Below, piece after piece: positions 8,965 to 16,950 of a DNA stretch of 64,000 nucleotides. How positions within the stretch are numbered: position 1 is the first letter of the stretch; the number at the start of each line of letters is the position of its first letter. The notes under the pieces were generated by a model. The model ran no database searches and was not told the origin of the DNA. It saw only the letters and a list, made by a program, of their open reading frames with translations. Made by a program: the position numbers and the translations under genes. Source of the DNA: Nocardioides sp. YR527 (lineage in GTDB: Bacteria; Actinomycetota; Actinomycetes; Propionibacteriales; Nocardioidaceae); the NCBI RefSeq assembly GCF_900101045.1, contig NZ_FNFN01000010.1:1-64000 (forward strand), in the 5' to 3' direction.

Positions 8965-11805
8965 TCAGGCGTCTCCGCCCTCCTGCATGATGCCCTTCGT
9001 CGACGTCGGGTCGTCGATGCGGTAAGTGTCGAAGGCCTTCTTCACCAACGAGGCGTCGATCTCGCCGGCCTCGGCCAGTGCCTGGAGGGCCTGGACGACG
9101 ACGGACTCGGCGTCGATCTGGAAGAAGCGACGCGCGGCCGGGCGGGTGTCGGCGAAGCCGAACCCGTCGGCACCGAGGACCCGGTAGTCGTCGGGCACCC
9201 AGCGGGCGATCTGCAGCGGGACGGCCCGCATGTAGTCGGAGACCGCGATGACGGGGCCGCTGGTCGCCGAGAGCTTCTCGGTGACGTACGGCGTGCGCGG
9301 GGTCTCACCGGGGTGGTTGAGGCTCCACTGCTCGGCGTCGATGGCGTCGCGGGCGAGCTCGTTCCACGAGGTGACCGACCAGGTGTCGGCCTTGACGCCC
9401 CAGTCCTCCTCGAGGATGCGGGCAGCCTCCTCGACCCACGGGAAGCCGACGCCGGAGGCGAGCAGGCGGACCTTCGGGCCGTCTCCTTCGGCGGTCGATA
9501 CCTGGTGGATGCCCTTCAGGATGCCCTCGAGGTCGACGTTGTCGGGCTCCTTGGGCTGGCTGACCGGCTCGTTGTAGACGGTCAGGTAGAAGATGACGTT
9601 CTCGCCGTGCGGGTGCTCCTCGGTTGAGCCGTACATCCGCTCGAGACCGCTCTGCATGATGTGGGAGACCTCGTAGGCGAAGGCCGGGTCGTAGTGCACG
9701 ACCGCCGGGTTCGTCGCCGCCAGCAGCGGGGAGTGGCCGTCGGCGTGCTGGAGACCCTCACCGGTCAGCGTGGTGCGACCGGCGGTGGCGCCGACCAGGA
9801 AGCCGCGGCCCATCATGTCGGCCATCGCCCAGATCGAGTCGCCGGTGCGCTGGAACCCGAACATCGAGTAGAAGATGTAGAACGGGATCATCGGCTCGCC
9901 GTGGGTGGCGTACGCCGTGCCGGCAGCGGTCGCCGACGCCAGTGCCCCCGCCTCGGAGATGCCCTCGTGCAGGAGCTGGCCCTGCGCGGACTCCTTGTAG
10001 GAGAGCAACAACTTCCGGTCGACCGACTCGTACTGCTGGCCGCCAGGGTTGTAGACCTTCGCGCTCGGGAACATCGCGTCCATGCCGAACGTGCGGTACT
10101 CGTCGGGCGCGATCGGGACGATCCGCTTGCCGATCTCCGGGTCACGCATCCAGTCCTTGAGGAGCCGGACGGTGGCCATCGTGGAGGCGATCTTGTTCTT
10201 GCCGGAGCCCTGCTTGAGCTCGGAGTAGACCTTCTCGCCCGGCAGGGTGAGCGGCTTGAACTCGACCCGGCGCTGGGGGAGCGGGCCGCCGAGCTGCTTG
10301 CGGCGCTCCATCATGTATTCGATCTCGGCCGATGCCGGACCCGGGTTGAAGAACGGCGCCGCGCCGGTCTGCTCGTAGGTCGACTCGAGCTCCTTGTCGG
10401 AGATCGGCAGGAGCAGACGGTCGCGGAACTTCTTCAGGTCCGCCATCGTCAGCTTCTTCATCTGGTGGGTGGCGTTCTTGCCCTCCAGAGCGTCGATCGT
10501 CCAGCCCTTGATGGTGTGGGCCAGGATGACGGTCGGCTGCCCGACGGTCTTGGTGGCCGCGTCGAAGGCCGCGTAGACCTTGCGGTAGTCATGGCCACCG
10601 CGGGGGAGCTTGCGGATCTGCTCGTCGCTCATCTGCTCGACCATCTTGCGCAGGCGCGGGTCGGAGCCGAAGAAGTTCTCCCGGACGTAGGCACCGGTCT
10701 CGACCGAGTAGGTCTGGAACTGGCCGTCGGGGGTGGAGTTCATCTTGTTGACCAGGGCACCGTCGACGTCCTTGGCGAGCAGCTGGTCCCACTCGCGGCC
10801 CCAGATGACCTTGATGACGTTCCAGCCGGCGCCGCGGAAGTTGGACTCCAGCTCCTGGATGACCTTGCCGTTGCCGGTCACCGGGCCGTCGAGCTGCTGC
10901 AGGTTGCAGTTGATCACCCAGACCAGGTTGTCGAGCTCCTCGCGGGCGGCCACGCGGATGGCGCCGAGCGACTCGGGCTCACCCATCTCGCCGTCGCCGA
11001 GGAAGGCCCACACCCGCTGGTCGGAGGTGTCCTTGATGCCGCGGTTCTGCAGGTAGCGGTTGAACCGCGCCTGATAGATCGAGTTGATCCCGGTCAGGCC
11101 CATCGAGACCGTCGGGAACTCCCAGAAGTCGGGCATGAGGCGCGGGTGCGGGTAGGAGGAGATGCCCTGGCCTACGCCGTGCTGCACCTCCTGGCGGAAG
11201 CGGAAGAGCTGCTCCTCGTTGAGCCTGCCCTCGAGGAAGGCACGCGCGTAGATGCCGGGGGAGGCGTGGCCCTGGATGAAGACCTGGTCGCCGCCGCCCG
11301 GGTGGTCCTTGCCGCGGAAGAAGTGGTTGAAGCCGACCTCGTAGAGGCTCGCGGAGGACTGGTAGGTGGCGATGTGGCCGCCCACCTCCAGGCCCTTGCG
11401 GTTGGCGGAGGAGACCATGACGGCGGCGTTCCAGCGGATGAAGGCCCGGATGCGTCGCTCGATGTCCTCATCGCCCGGGAACCACGGCTCGCGGTCGGAG
11501 GGGATGGTGTTGATGTAGTCCGTGCTGCGCAGCGCGGGGACCCCGACGGACTTCTCTCGGGCTCGCTCCAGCAGACGCAGCATCATGTAGCGGGCTCGCT
11601 CGCGTCCGCTCGACTCGAGCATCGCGTCGAACGAGCCGAGCCACTCACTGGTCTCTTCGGGATCGATGTCCGGAAGCTGGGTCGGTAGACCCTCGTGGAT
11701 TACGGTCGGCTGGGCGGGGGTCGGGCCCTGCGGACCACCAGTCGTCTCGGTGGATTCTTCGGTCACATCCTCAATGGTCGCACGCGGTCCAGGGCGGTCA
11801 CCCAT
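8965..11805 (-). CDS. aceE: pyruvate dehydrogenase E1 component, homodimeric
   Basis: This protein of about 946 residues decarboxylates pyruvate using thiamine diphosphate and passes acetyl to the E2 lipoyl domain. The cofactor motif runs from GDGEMGEPESLGAIRVAARE to the NCN of WVINCNLQQLDGPV. The N-terminal LPDIDPEETSEWLGSFD and GGHIATYQSSASLYEVGFNH stretches are characteristic of actinobacterial AceE. Its place beside the FasR-like gene and fabD is conserved with Mycobacterium. The start is uncertain: ATG 11805 and GTG 11766 are both possible and neither has a well-spaced ribosome site. Confidence 0.93.
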   Translation of the reverse strand: MGDRPGPRATIEDVTEESTETTGGPQGPTPAQPTVIHEGLPTQLPDIDPEETSEWLGSFDAMLESSGRERARYMMLRLLERAREKSVGVPALRSTDYINTIPSDREPWFPGDEDIERRIRAFIRWNAAVMVSSANRKGLEVGGHIATYQSSASLYEVGFNHFFRGKDHPGGGDQVFIQGHASPGIYARAFLEGRLNEEQLFRFRQEVQHGVGQGISSYPHPRLMPDFWEFPTVSMGLTGINSIYQARFNRYLQNRGIKDTSDQRVWAFLGDGEMGEPESLGAIRVAAREELDNLVWVINCNLQQLDGPVTGNGKVIQELESNFRGAGWNVIKVIWGREWDQLLAKDVDGALVNKMNSTPDGQFQTYSVETGAYVRENFFGSDPRLRKMVEQMSDEQIRKLPRGGHDYRKVYAAFDAATKTVGQPTVILAHTIKGWTIDALEGKNATHQMKKLTMADLKKFRDRLLLPISDKELESTYEQTGAAPFFNPGPASAEIEYMMERRKQLGGPLPQRRVEFKPLTLPGEKVYSELKQGSGKNKIASTMATVRLLKDWMRDPEIGKRIVPIAPDEYRTFGMDAMFPSAKVYNPGGQQYESVDRKLLLSYKESAQGQLLHEGISEAGALASATAAGTAYATHGEPMIPFYIFYSMFGFQRTGDSIWAMADMMGRGFLVGATAGRTTLTGEGLQHADGHSPLLAATNPAVVHYDPAFAYEVSHIMQSGLERMYGSTEEHPHGENVIFYLTVYNEPVSQPKEPDNVDLEGILKGIHQVSTAEGDGPKVRLLASGVGFPWVEEAARILEEDWGVKADTWSVTSWNELARDAIDAEQWSLNHPGETPRTPYVTEKLSATSGPVIAVSDYMRAVPLQIARWVPDDYRVLGADGFGFADTRPAARRFFQIDAESVVVQALQALAEAGEIDASLVKKAFDTYRIDDPTSTKGIMQEGGDA

Positions 11806-11890
11806 CCGCGGTGGGTTACTGGACAGTAGGCGATTTCTGCTGGTCAACCCCTGAAATTCGTTCGGTACGCCGAGTTGCTAATCTGCCGCC

Positions 11891-12784
11891 GTGACCGGTC
11901 TGGATCGTGACAATGCCGCTGCTGACGTCTTGGTGGTAGGTGAGGCGCTGGTCGACGTGGTCACGACGGCCGACGGCGTGACCCGGGACCACCCCGGCGG
12001 AAGCGGGGCCAACGTCGCCGTGGCGCTCGGCCGGCTCGGCCGACCGGTGCGGTACGCGGCTTCGTTCGCGGATGATGCTCGTGGGGGCTCCTTGGCTGCT
12101 CACCTGGCTGATTCGGGTGTCGTGATGGCGTGCGACCCGCACGTGCTGGACCGCACCTCGACCGCGCAGGCCACCATCACGGCCGACGGGTCGGCGACGT
12201 ACGTCTTCGACGTGGAGTGGAAGCTCGGCGAGATCGCGGTGGGGACGCCGCGGGTCGTCCACATCGGCTCGCTCGCGCCGGTGCTCTCCCCGGGCGCCGA
12301 GACGGTCTTCGCGCTGCTCGACGGGCTGCCCGACTCCGTCCGTGTCGTCTACGACATCAACATGCGGCCCACGCTGACCGGAACCGGCCAGGAGGTCGTC
12401 TCACGGATCGAGCGGGCGGCGGCGTACGCCGACGTGGTCAAGGCGAGCGACGAGGACCTGGAGACGCTCTACCCCGGGGCAGGGCTCGACAAGGCGGCCG
12501 CGCGGCTGCTCGAGCTCGGTGCCGGTGCGGTCGCGGTGACCCGCGGCGGCGACGGCGCCAGCTGGATCACCGCGTCCGAGCGGATCGACGTGGCGGCTCA
12601 GAAGGTGACGGTCGTGGACACCATCGGTGCCGGCGACACCTTCTCCGCAGGCCTCGTTGACGCGCTCTGGGACGACTTCGGGCGCGACCGTCGCGAGGTG
12701 CTCGCCCACGGCGTCCGGGCGGCGGCGGTCACCGTCTCGCGTGCCGGTGCCAACCCGCCGACCCGGGCCGAGCTGGAGGGCTAA
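11891..12784 (+). CDS. PfkB-family sugar kinase (fructokinase-like)
   Basis: This 297-residue ribokinase-fold enzyme phosphorylates a sugar or related substrate with ATP. It has the N-terminal GGSGANVAVALGRLG motif and the C-terminal signature DTIGAGDTFSAG that holds the catalytic Asp and anion hole. Overall pattern is nearest to bacterial fructokinases, but the substrate is not provable from sequence. It is divergent from aceE and its 3' end overlaps the convergent oxidoreductase gene by 4 bases. The start is a GTG. Confidence 0.87.
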   Translation: MTGLDRDNAAADVLVVGEALVDVVTTADGVTRDHPGGSGANVAVALGRLGRPVRYAASFADDARGGSLAAHLADSGVVMACDPHVLDRTSTAQATITADGSATYVFDVEWKLGEIAVGTPRVVHIGSLAPVLSPGAETVFALLDGLPDSVRVVYDINMRPTLTGTGQEVVSRIERAAAYADVVKASDEDLETLYPGAGLDKAAARLLELGAGAVAVTRGGDGASWITASERIDVAAQKVTVVDTIGAGDTFSAGLVDALWDDFGRDRREVLAHGVRAAAVTVSRAGANPPTRAELEG

Positions 12785-13740
12785 GCGGCCAGGCGCTCGG
12801 CGAGCGTACGTCCCAACCACGCCGAGGAGCGGACCGAGCTGCCACATCCGGCCAGGAGCAGGCCGGGCGCGGGCTCGTCGAGGACCAGCTTCTTCTCGGC
12901 GATGTCGACGCCCCACAGGATCTGCTCGACCTTGGCGTCGCGAAGCCAGGGGAGTGCGGTCGCGAGGCCACTCTCGAGGAGGGTCTCCCAGTGGTCGACG
13001 GGGCCACTGAGGTCGTCGTCCTCGACGATGTCCTCCTGGCCGACCAGCACCCGCAGGTGCCCTTCGACCGACTTCACGAAGGCATAGCCGAAGCCTTCGC
13101 CGACCGGCACGATCGTGTGCGGCATCCGCTCCCGCTCGGGAGGGACGGGGAGGTCGAGCACGAAGAGCTGGCGCTTCTCGAGCTCGGCCTCGCTCTGCGG
13201 GAAGAGACGGGCGTTGGCGGCGCCCAGCGCGAACAGGACCCGCTCGGCGCGGATCGTGCCGCGGGTGGTCTCGATCAGGTGGCCCGAGCCGTCAGGACGT
13301 ACGCCTTCGACAACCGCGCCCGGGATGACCTGTGCCCCGGCGTCGGCGGCCCGCTCGAGCAGGTGGGAGACGAGCCGGGTCGCGGAGATGTTGAGCGCCG
13401 GGATGTGCTCGCCGGTGTGGAGCAGGTGGTAGGTGTTCTCGATCGCGGCCAGATCGACGCCCTCGGCGATCAGGCCCTGCACGAACTCGGCGGTCTCGGC
13501 GGTCATCTCCCGCTTGACCGGGTCGGCCCAGGTCCAGCGGATGCTGCCGCCCGAGTAGCGGTAGGTGGAGACGTGGCCGGGGTCGTCGTCCGGGTCGTCG
13601 CCGAGCACCACGATCCGCAGCTCCGGTGACATCCGCGCCAGGAAATAGGCTGTCGCGGCGCCGATCGGGCCGGCTCCGCAGATCGCCACGTCGGCCTCTA
13701 CGAGAAGTTCAGCGGTCAGGTCGGCGGGGAGATCAGTCAA
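12781..13740 (-). CDS. FAD-dependent oxidoreductase, DAO family
   Basis: This 319-residue protein begins with a Rossmann FAD motif, VAICGAGPIGAATAYFLA, and has the DAO C-terminal segment LLLAGCGSSVRSSAWLG. The substrate is probably an amine or amino acid, as for the family, but this is unproven. It appears to start at TTG, since its first codon overlaps the stop of the upstream GCS2-like gene as TTGA, which implies translational coupling. The tight pairing suggests both act on the same small molecule. Confidence 0.8.
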   Translation of the reverse strand: MTDLPADLTAELLVEADVAICGAGPIGAATAYFLARMSPELRIVVLGDDPDDDPGHVSTYRYSGGSIRWTWADPVKREMTAETAEFVQGLIAEGVDLAAIENTYHLLHTGEHIPALNISATRLVSHLLERAADAGAQVIPGAVVEGVRPDGSGHLIETTRGTIRAERVLFALGAANARLFPQSEAELEKRQLFVLDLPVPPERERMPHTIVPVGEGFGYAFVKSVEGHLRVLVGQEDIVEDDDLSGPVDHWETLLESGLATALPWLRDAKVEQILWGVDIAEKKLVLDEPAPGLLLAGCGSSVRSSAWLGRTLAERLAA

Positions 13741-14849
13741 CGAAGTCCTTCCGGGAGGTACATCAGGCCTGTGCGCGAATATGCGTCCAGAAGGCTATCG
13801 GCTGGGGTGCGCCCCGCGCTCAGCAACCGGTCCAGACAGTCGAGGTGGCCGGCCTCCGGCATGCCGGCCAGCGCCCGGTGAGCGGCCGCGAGCACGTCAC
13901 CCGCGCCGGCGGCGATCTCGGGGTCGGAGAACGCGTCGGTCGCGGAGCGTTGGTGCAGGTCGCGGCTGGGTCTGTCGGCAAGGCCCGGCAGGTCGTCGGC
14001 GAGGCAGACGCCCAGCGTCAGGGCCGCCCCGGCGAGCAGCAGGTCGCGGGAGAGGAAGGCGTCGAATGCCTTGAACTCGATGCGTCCCTCCTCGCGCGGG
14101 ATCCGTGGCGGATGGACCATGGTGAGCTCGGCGCCCGCGGTCGGTTCGACGAAGCAGCGCGCCGCCACCCGTCGCCAGGTGCGCTCGTAGGTGCGCTTGC
14201 TGGGTCCGCGCCACGCCCGGCCGGCGTGGAAGGGCGAGCTGAAGCTGAACGGCACCATGAAGGGGCTGTAGTAGGTCAGCCGTCGGGTCACCTCGACGAC
14301 CTGTTCCGCGGTCAGCCCGGGGAAGGAGAGGTTGATGTCGGGGCCGTAGCTCAGGTTGGAGACCTCGGCGTGGTCGTACTCACGATGCTCGGCCCTCATC
14401 TTCTGCTCCCACTCGTTGAGCGGGGGGTCGAGGACGTACGCCTCACGGACCGGGTTGAAGCCGACGATGCCCAGGCTCAGGCCGAGGGGAGCGAGGCGCT
14501 TGGAGAGGTCGTCCTGCAGATCGGTCAGCCGGTCGGCGGCCTCGGTGGTGCTCGAGCAGATCGGGGTGCGGATCTCCACCCCCTTGACCAGCATCGTGGT
14601 GAAGGTGCCGTCGGTGCTGAACCGCTCGTCTCCCTCGAGATACCAGTAGCCGCTCTTGATCCCCAGGTCACCGCGGACGAGTTCCTCGTCGGTGGTGCCG
14701 GAGCCGTCGGCAAGGGCGCGTTGGAGGGTGTCGAAGTCGAGGTCCCCGAAGTCATGGAAGATGCCCGTGTCGCGAAACGTGCCCGCGCCTACGTCGGGTG
14801 ACTCCGTCACCAGGGCATACTCGAACTCGAACCCGGCGGAGTAGAGCAC
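13737..14849 (-). CDS. glutamate-cysteine ligase family (GCS2-like) protein
   Basis: This 370-residue protein begins with FEFEYALVTES, an acidic ATP/metal-binding start like that of GCS2-type carboxylate-amine ligases. It carries a conserved GPDINLSFPGLT region and an Arg-rich segment RIPREEGRIEFKAFDAF. Family members join an amino acid to another amino acid or amine using ATP. The product here is unknown; coupling to an oxidoreductase rather than to glutathione or mycothiol genes argues for a specialised ligase. It is probably transcribed from the 67-bp gap shared with the divergent iron-regulated gene. Confidence 0.7.
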   Translation of the reverse strand: MLYSAGFEFEYALVTESPDVGAGTFRDTGIFHDFGDLDFDTLQRALADGSGTTDEELVRGDLGIKSGYWYLEGDERFSTDGTFTTMLVKGVEIRTPICSSTTEAADRLTDLQDDLSKRLAPLGLSLGIVGFNPVREAYVLDPPLNEWEQKMRAEHREYDHAEVSNLSYGPDINLSFPGLTAEQVVEVTRRLTYYSPFMVPFSFSSPFHAGRAWRGPSKRTYERTWRRVAARCFVEPTAGAELTMVHPPRIPREEGRIEFKAFDAFLSRDLLLAGAALTLGVCLADDLPGLADRPSRDLHQRSATDAFSDPEIAAGAGDVLAAAHRALAGMPEAGHLDCLDRLLSAGRTPADSLLDAYSRTGLMYLPEGLR

Positions 14850-14898
14850 GGCGCAACTCTAGGGCAGTCCGCGGGCCGTCATCCGCAATTCTCGGAAA

Positions 14899-14917
14899 TT
14901 AGGTTAGGCTCCCCTCA
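14899..14917. promoter_or_regulatory. IdeR/DtxR-type iron box
   Basis: TTAGGTTAGGCTCCCCTCA matches the left 12 positions of the iron-box consensus TTAGGTTAGGCTAACCTAA and retains CC in the right half. It abuts the ATG of the siderophore-interacting protein gene, so Fe-bound repressor would block its transcription start. No ribosome site is visible, which suggests a leaderless mRNA. Confidence 0.75.
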
Positions 14918-15693
14918 TGTTTCGCGCGGTGAAGCCGGAGTCAAAGCCGGAGATGCGGGTCGTGGTCACCTCGACCCGGCGTCTCAGTGCCGGGATGACC
15001 CGCGTCCATCTCCGTGCCGAGGACCTCTCCGCGTTCGAGGGCAGCGTGTGCACCGACCGGTTCGTACGCCTGGAGATCCCGGTCGGCGACGGCACGACCG
15101 TCTGTCGCACCTATACGGCGCTGGACCCCTCGGTCGCCGAGGGGACTCTCGCGGTCGACTTCGTGCACCACGGCGCCGAGGGTGTCGCCGGCCGGTGGGC
15201 GGCGACGGCCGGCCCGGGTGACGTGCTCACCCTGCGCGGGCCGGGTGGGACGTACGCTCCGGACCCGGCGGCCGACTGGCACCTGCTCGTCGGCGACGAG
15301 TCCGGCCTGCCCGCGATCCGGGCGGCGCTCGCTGCGCTGCCGGCCGACGCGGTGGGCTACGCGGTGATCGAGGTGCCCTCCGCGGAGCATCTCCAGCACG
15401 TCGAGGCGCCGGCCGGGGTCGAGGTGCGCTGGCTGGACGCCACCGTCGACCCGCCGTTGGAGTCCGTCGTGCGTGAGCTGCCCTGGCTGCTCGGCCGGGT
15501 GCACGCCTTCGTGCACGGCGAGGCCGAGGTCACGATGCAGCGGATCCGTCCCTACCTGCTGCGCGAACGAGGGGTGCCACGCGGCGACCTGTCGATCTCC
15601 GGCTACTGGCGCCGTGGGAACAACGAGGACAGCTTCCGTACGTGGAAGCGCAGCCAGGCCGCGGACAGCCGGGCCGTCTACGCGACCCACTGA
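14917..15693 (+). CDS. siderophore-interacting protein / ferric-siderophore reductase
   Basis: This 258-residue SIP-family flavoreductase would release iron from ferric siderophores by reduction. It shows the FAD-binding RTYTALDPS region, HGAEGVAGRWAATAGPGD and GPGGTYAPDPAADWHLLVGD, followed by the NAD-binding half and the C-terminal SGYWRRGNNEDSFRTWK motif typical of SIP proteins. The iron box at its start codon supports induction under iron starvation. No siderophore transport genes lie adjacent. Confidence 0.9.
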   Translation: MFRAVKPESKPEMRVVVTSTRRLSAGMTRVHLRAEDLSAFEGSVCTDRFVRLEIPVGDGTTVCRTYTALDPSVAEGTLAVDFVHHGAEGVAGRWAATAGPGDVLTLRGPGGTYAPDPAADWHLLVGDESGLPAIRAALAALPADAVGYAVIEVPSAEHLQHVEAPAGVEVRWLDATVDPPLESVVRELPWLLGRVHAFVHGEAEVTMQRIRPYLLRERGVPRGDLSISGYWRRGNNEDSFRTWKRSQAADSRAVYATH

Positions 15694-15713
15694 GGCCCGG
15701 CTCAGGCCCTCGC

Positions 15714-16895
15714 TCAGGCGCTTCGCGGGACGATCTCGACCGGCCCCTCGATGCGGGCGCTGACCCAGGCGCGGTGGAAGTCGCTGCCGGGGGCGATCTC
15801 GGCGCGGCGCTCGGGCTCGTGGAGCAGATCGACGGGGCACTCGATCCGCTGACGGGCGAACGGTTCGGCGCGGGGACCGCCGTGTGCCGCGATCGCCTCG
15901 GCCAGCGCTTCGGCGACCGGCTTGCGCCGGTGGTCGACGGTGAAGAGTCCCAGGTCGTACTCCCGCTCGGGGAAGTCGACCAGCGACCGGTCCAGGTCGT
16001 GCGAGCACCACCAGGTGATGCCGAACAGTGCCGGGTTCTGGGCGACGTGGTCGATGGTGCCGGTGACGAACGCGCGCACGCTGTCGGGGCCGATCTCCGG
16101 CAGGGGCGCGCCGATCTCCTGGAGCCAGACCGGACGCCCCGGCTCGGTGGCGTTCGCAGCGGCGAGCTCGACCAGGTAGTCAGCGTGGGTGAGCGTGGCG
16201 GGACCCAGCGGCGCGTCGAGGGCACCGACGCCGTTGAAGACCCAGGAGTGGACGGTGGACAGGTCGCCGAGCGTGGTGACGTCGGCGGGGCCGAAGGGGT
16301 GGTCGGGTGCGTAGAAGGCGTCGTCGAAGAGCGAGTGGAGGCAGAGCAGGCCGGGAGCGGCCTTGCGGGCGGTCCCGAGGAGCTCCTGGGCCCAGGAGCG
16401 GGACTCGGCGATCGTGGTCGGGTTGGACGGCCACAGGTTGTTGACCTCGTTGCCGAGGGTCAGCGCGAAGACGTTGTCCCGGGAGGCGACGGCGCCTGCG
16501 AGGGTATCTACGTACGTGCGCAGACCGGCGCGCACCTCCGGGTGACTGAACAGCGAGCGCTGGTGGTGGGTGAGGACCCACGAGGGCAGGAAGTCGAAGC
16601 TCGACAGATGACCTTGGACCAGGTCGACGCAGACGTCGAGGCCGCGGGCGGCGGCCAGGTCGATGGTGGTCAGCACGTCGTCGACCGCCGAGGACCGGAT
16701 CAGCGAGCGGTTGGGCTGGATCCACGGCCAGACCGGGAAGATGCGTACGTGGTCGAGGCCGAGACCGGCGAGATCGTCGAAGTCGCGAGCGATCTGGTCG
16801 CCGTCGAAATCGAGCCAGGAGTAGAACCAGCCGGATGAGGGCACGTGGTTGGCGCCGAAGCGCAACGGGGCGGTCGACGTCGGGGTTCTTGGCAC
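15714..16895 (-). CDS. glycoside hydrolase, GH5-like TIM barrel
   Basis: This protein of about 393 residues resembles clan GH-A glycosidases such as beta-mannanases. The acid/base Glu is in LTLGNEVNNLWP and the nucleophile Glu in PVWLQEIGAPLPEIG. It begins near FGANHVPSSGWFYSWLDFD, with no signal peptide in the chosen frame, so it probably acts in the cytoplasm. The GTG at 16895 is preferred because upstream residues are low quality. It diverges from the alpha-mannosidase gene across 55 bp, suggesting shared use of mannosides. Confidence 0.72.
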   Translation of the reverse strand: MPRTPTSTAPLRFGANHVPSSGWFYSWLDFDGDQIARDFDDLAGLGLDHVRIFPVWPWIQPNRSLIRSSAVDDVLTTIDLAAARGLDVCVDLVQGHLSSFDFLPSWVLTHHQRSLFSHPEVRAGLRTYVDTLAGAVASRDNVFALTLGNEVNNLWPSNPTTIAESRSWAQELLGTARKAAPGLLCLHSLFDDAFYAPDHPFGPADVTTLGDLSTVHSWVFNGVGALDAPLGPATLTHADYLVELAAANATEPGRPVWLQEIGAPLPEIGPDSVRAFVTGTIDHVAQNPALFGITWWCSHDLDRSLVDFPEREYDLGLFTVDHRRKPVAEALAEAIAAHGGPRAEPFARQRIECPVDLLHEPERRAEIAPGSDFHRAWVSARIEGPVEIVPRSA

Positions 16896-16950
16896 CCGGG
16901 CAATATAAGTGACGCCCGAAGCGGACGAGCCAGAAGCGAGGACAGCACTG

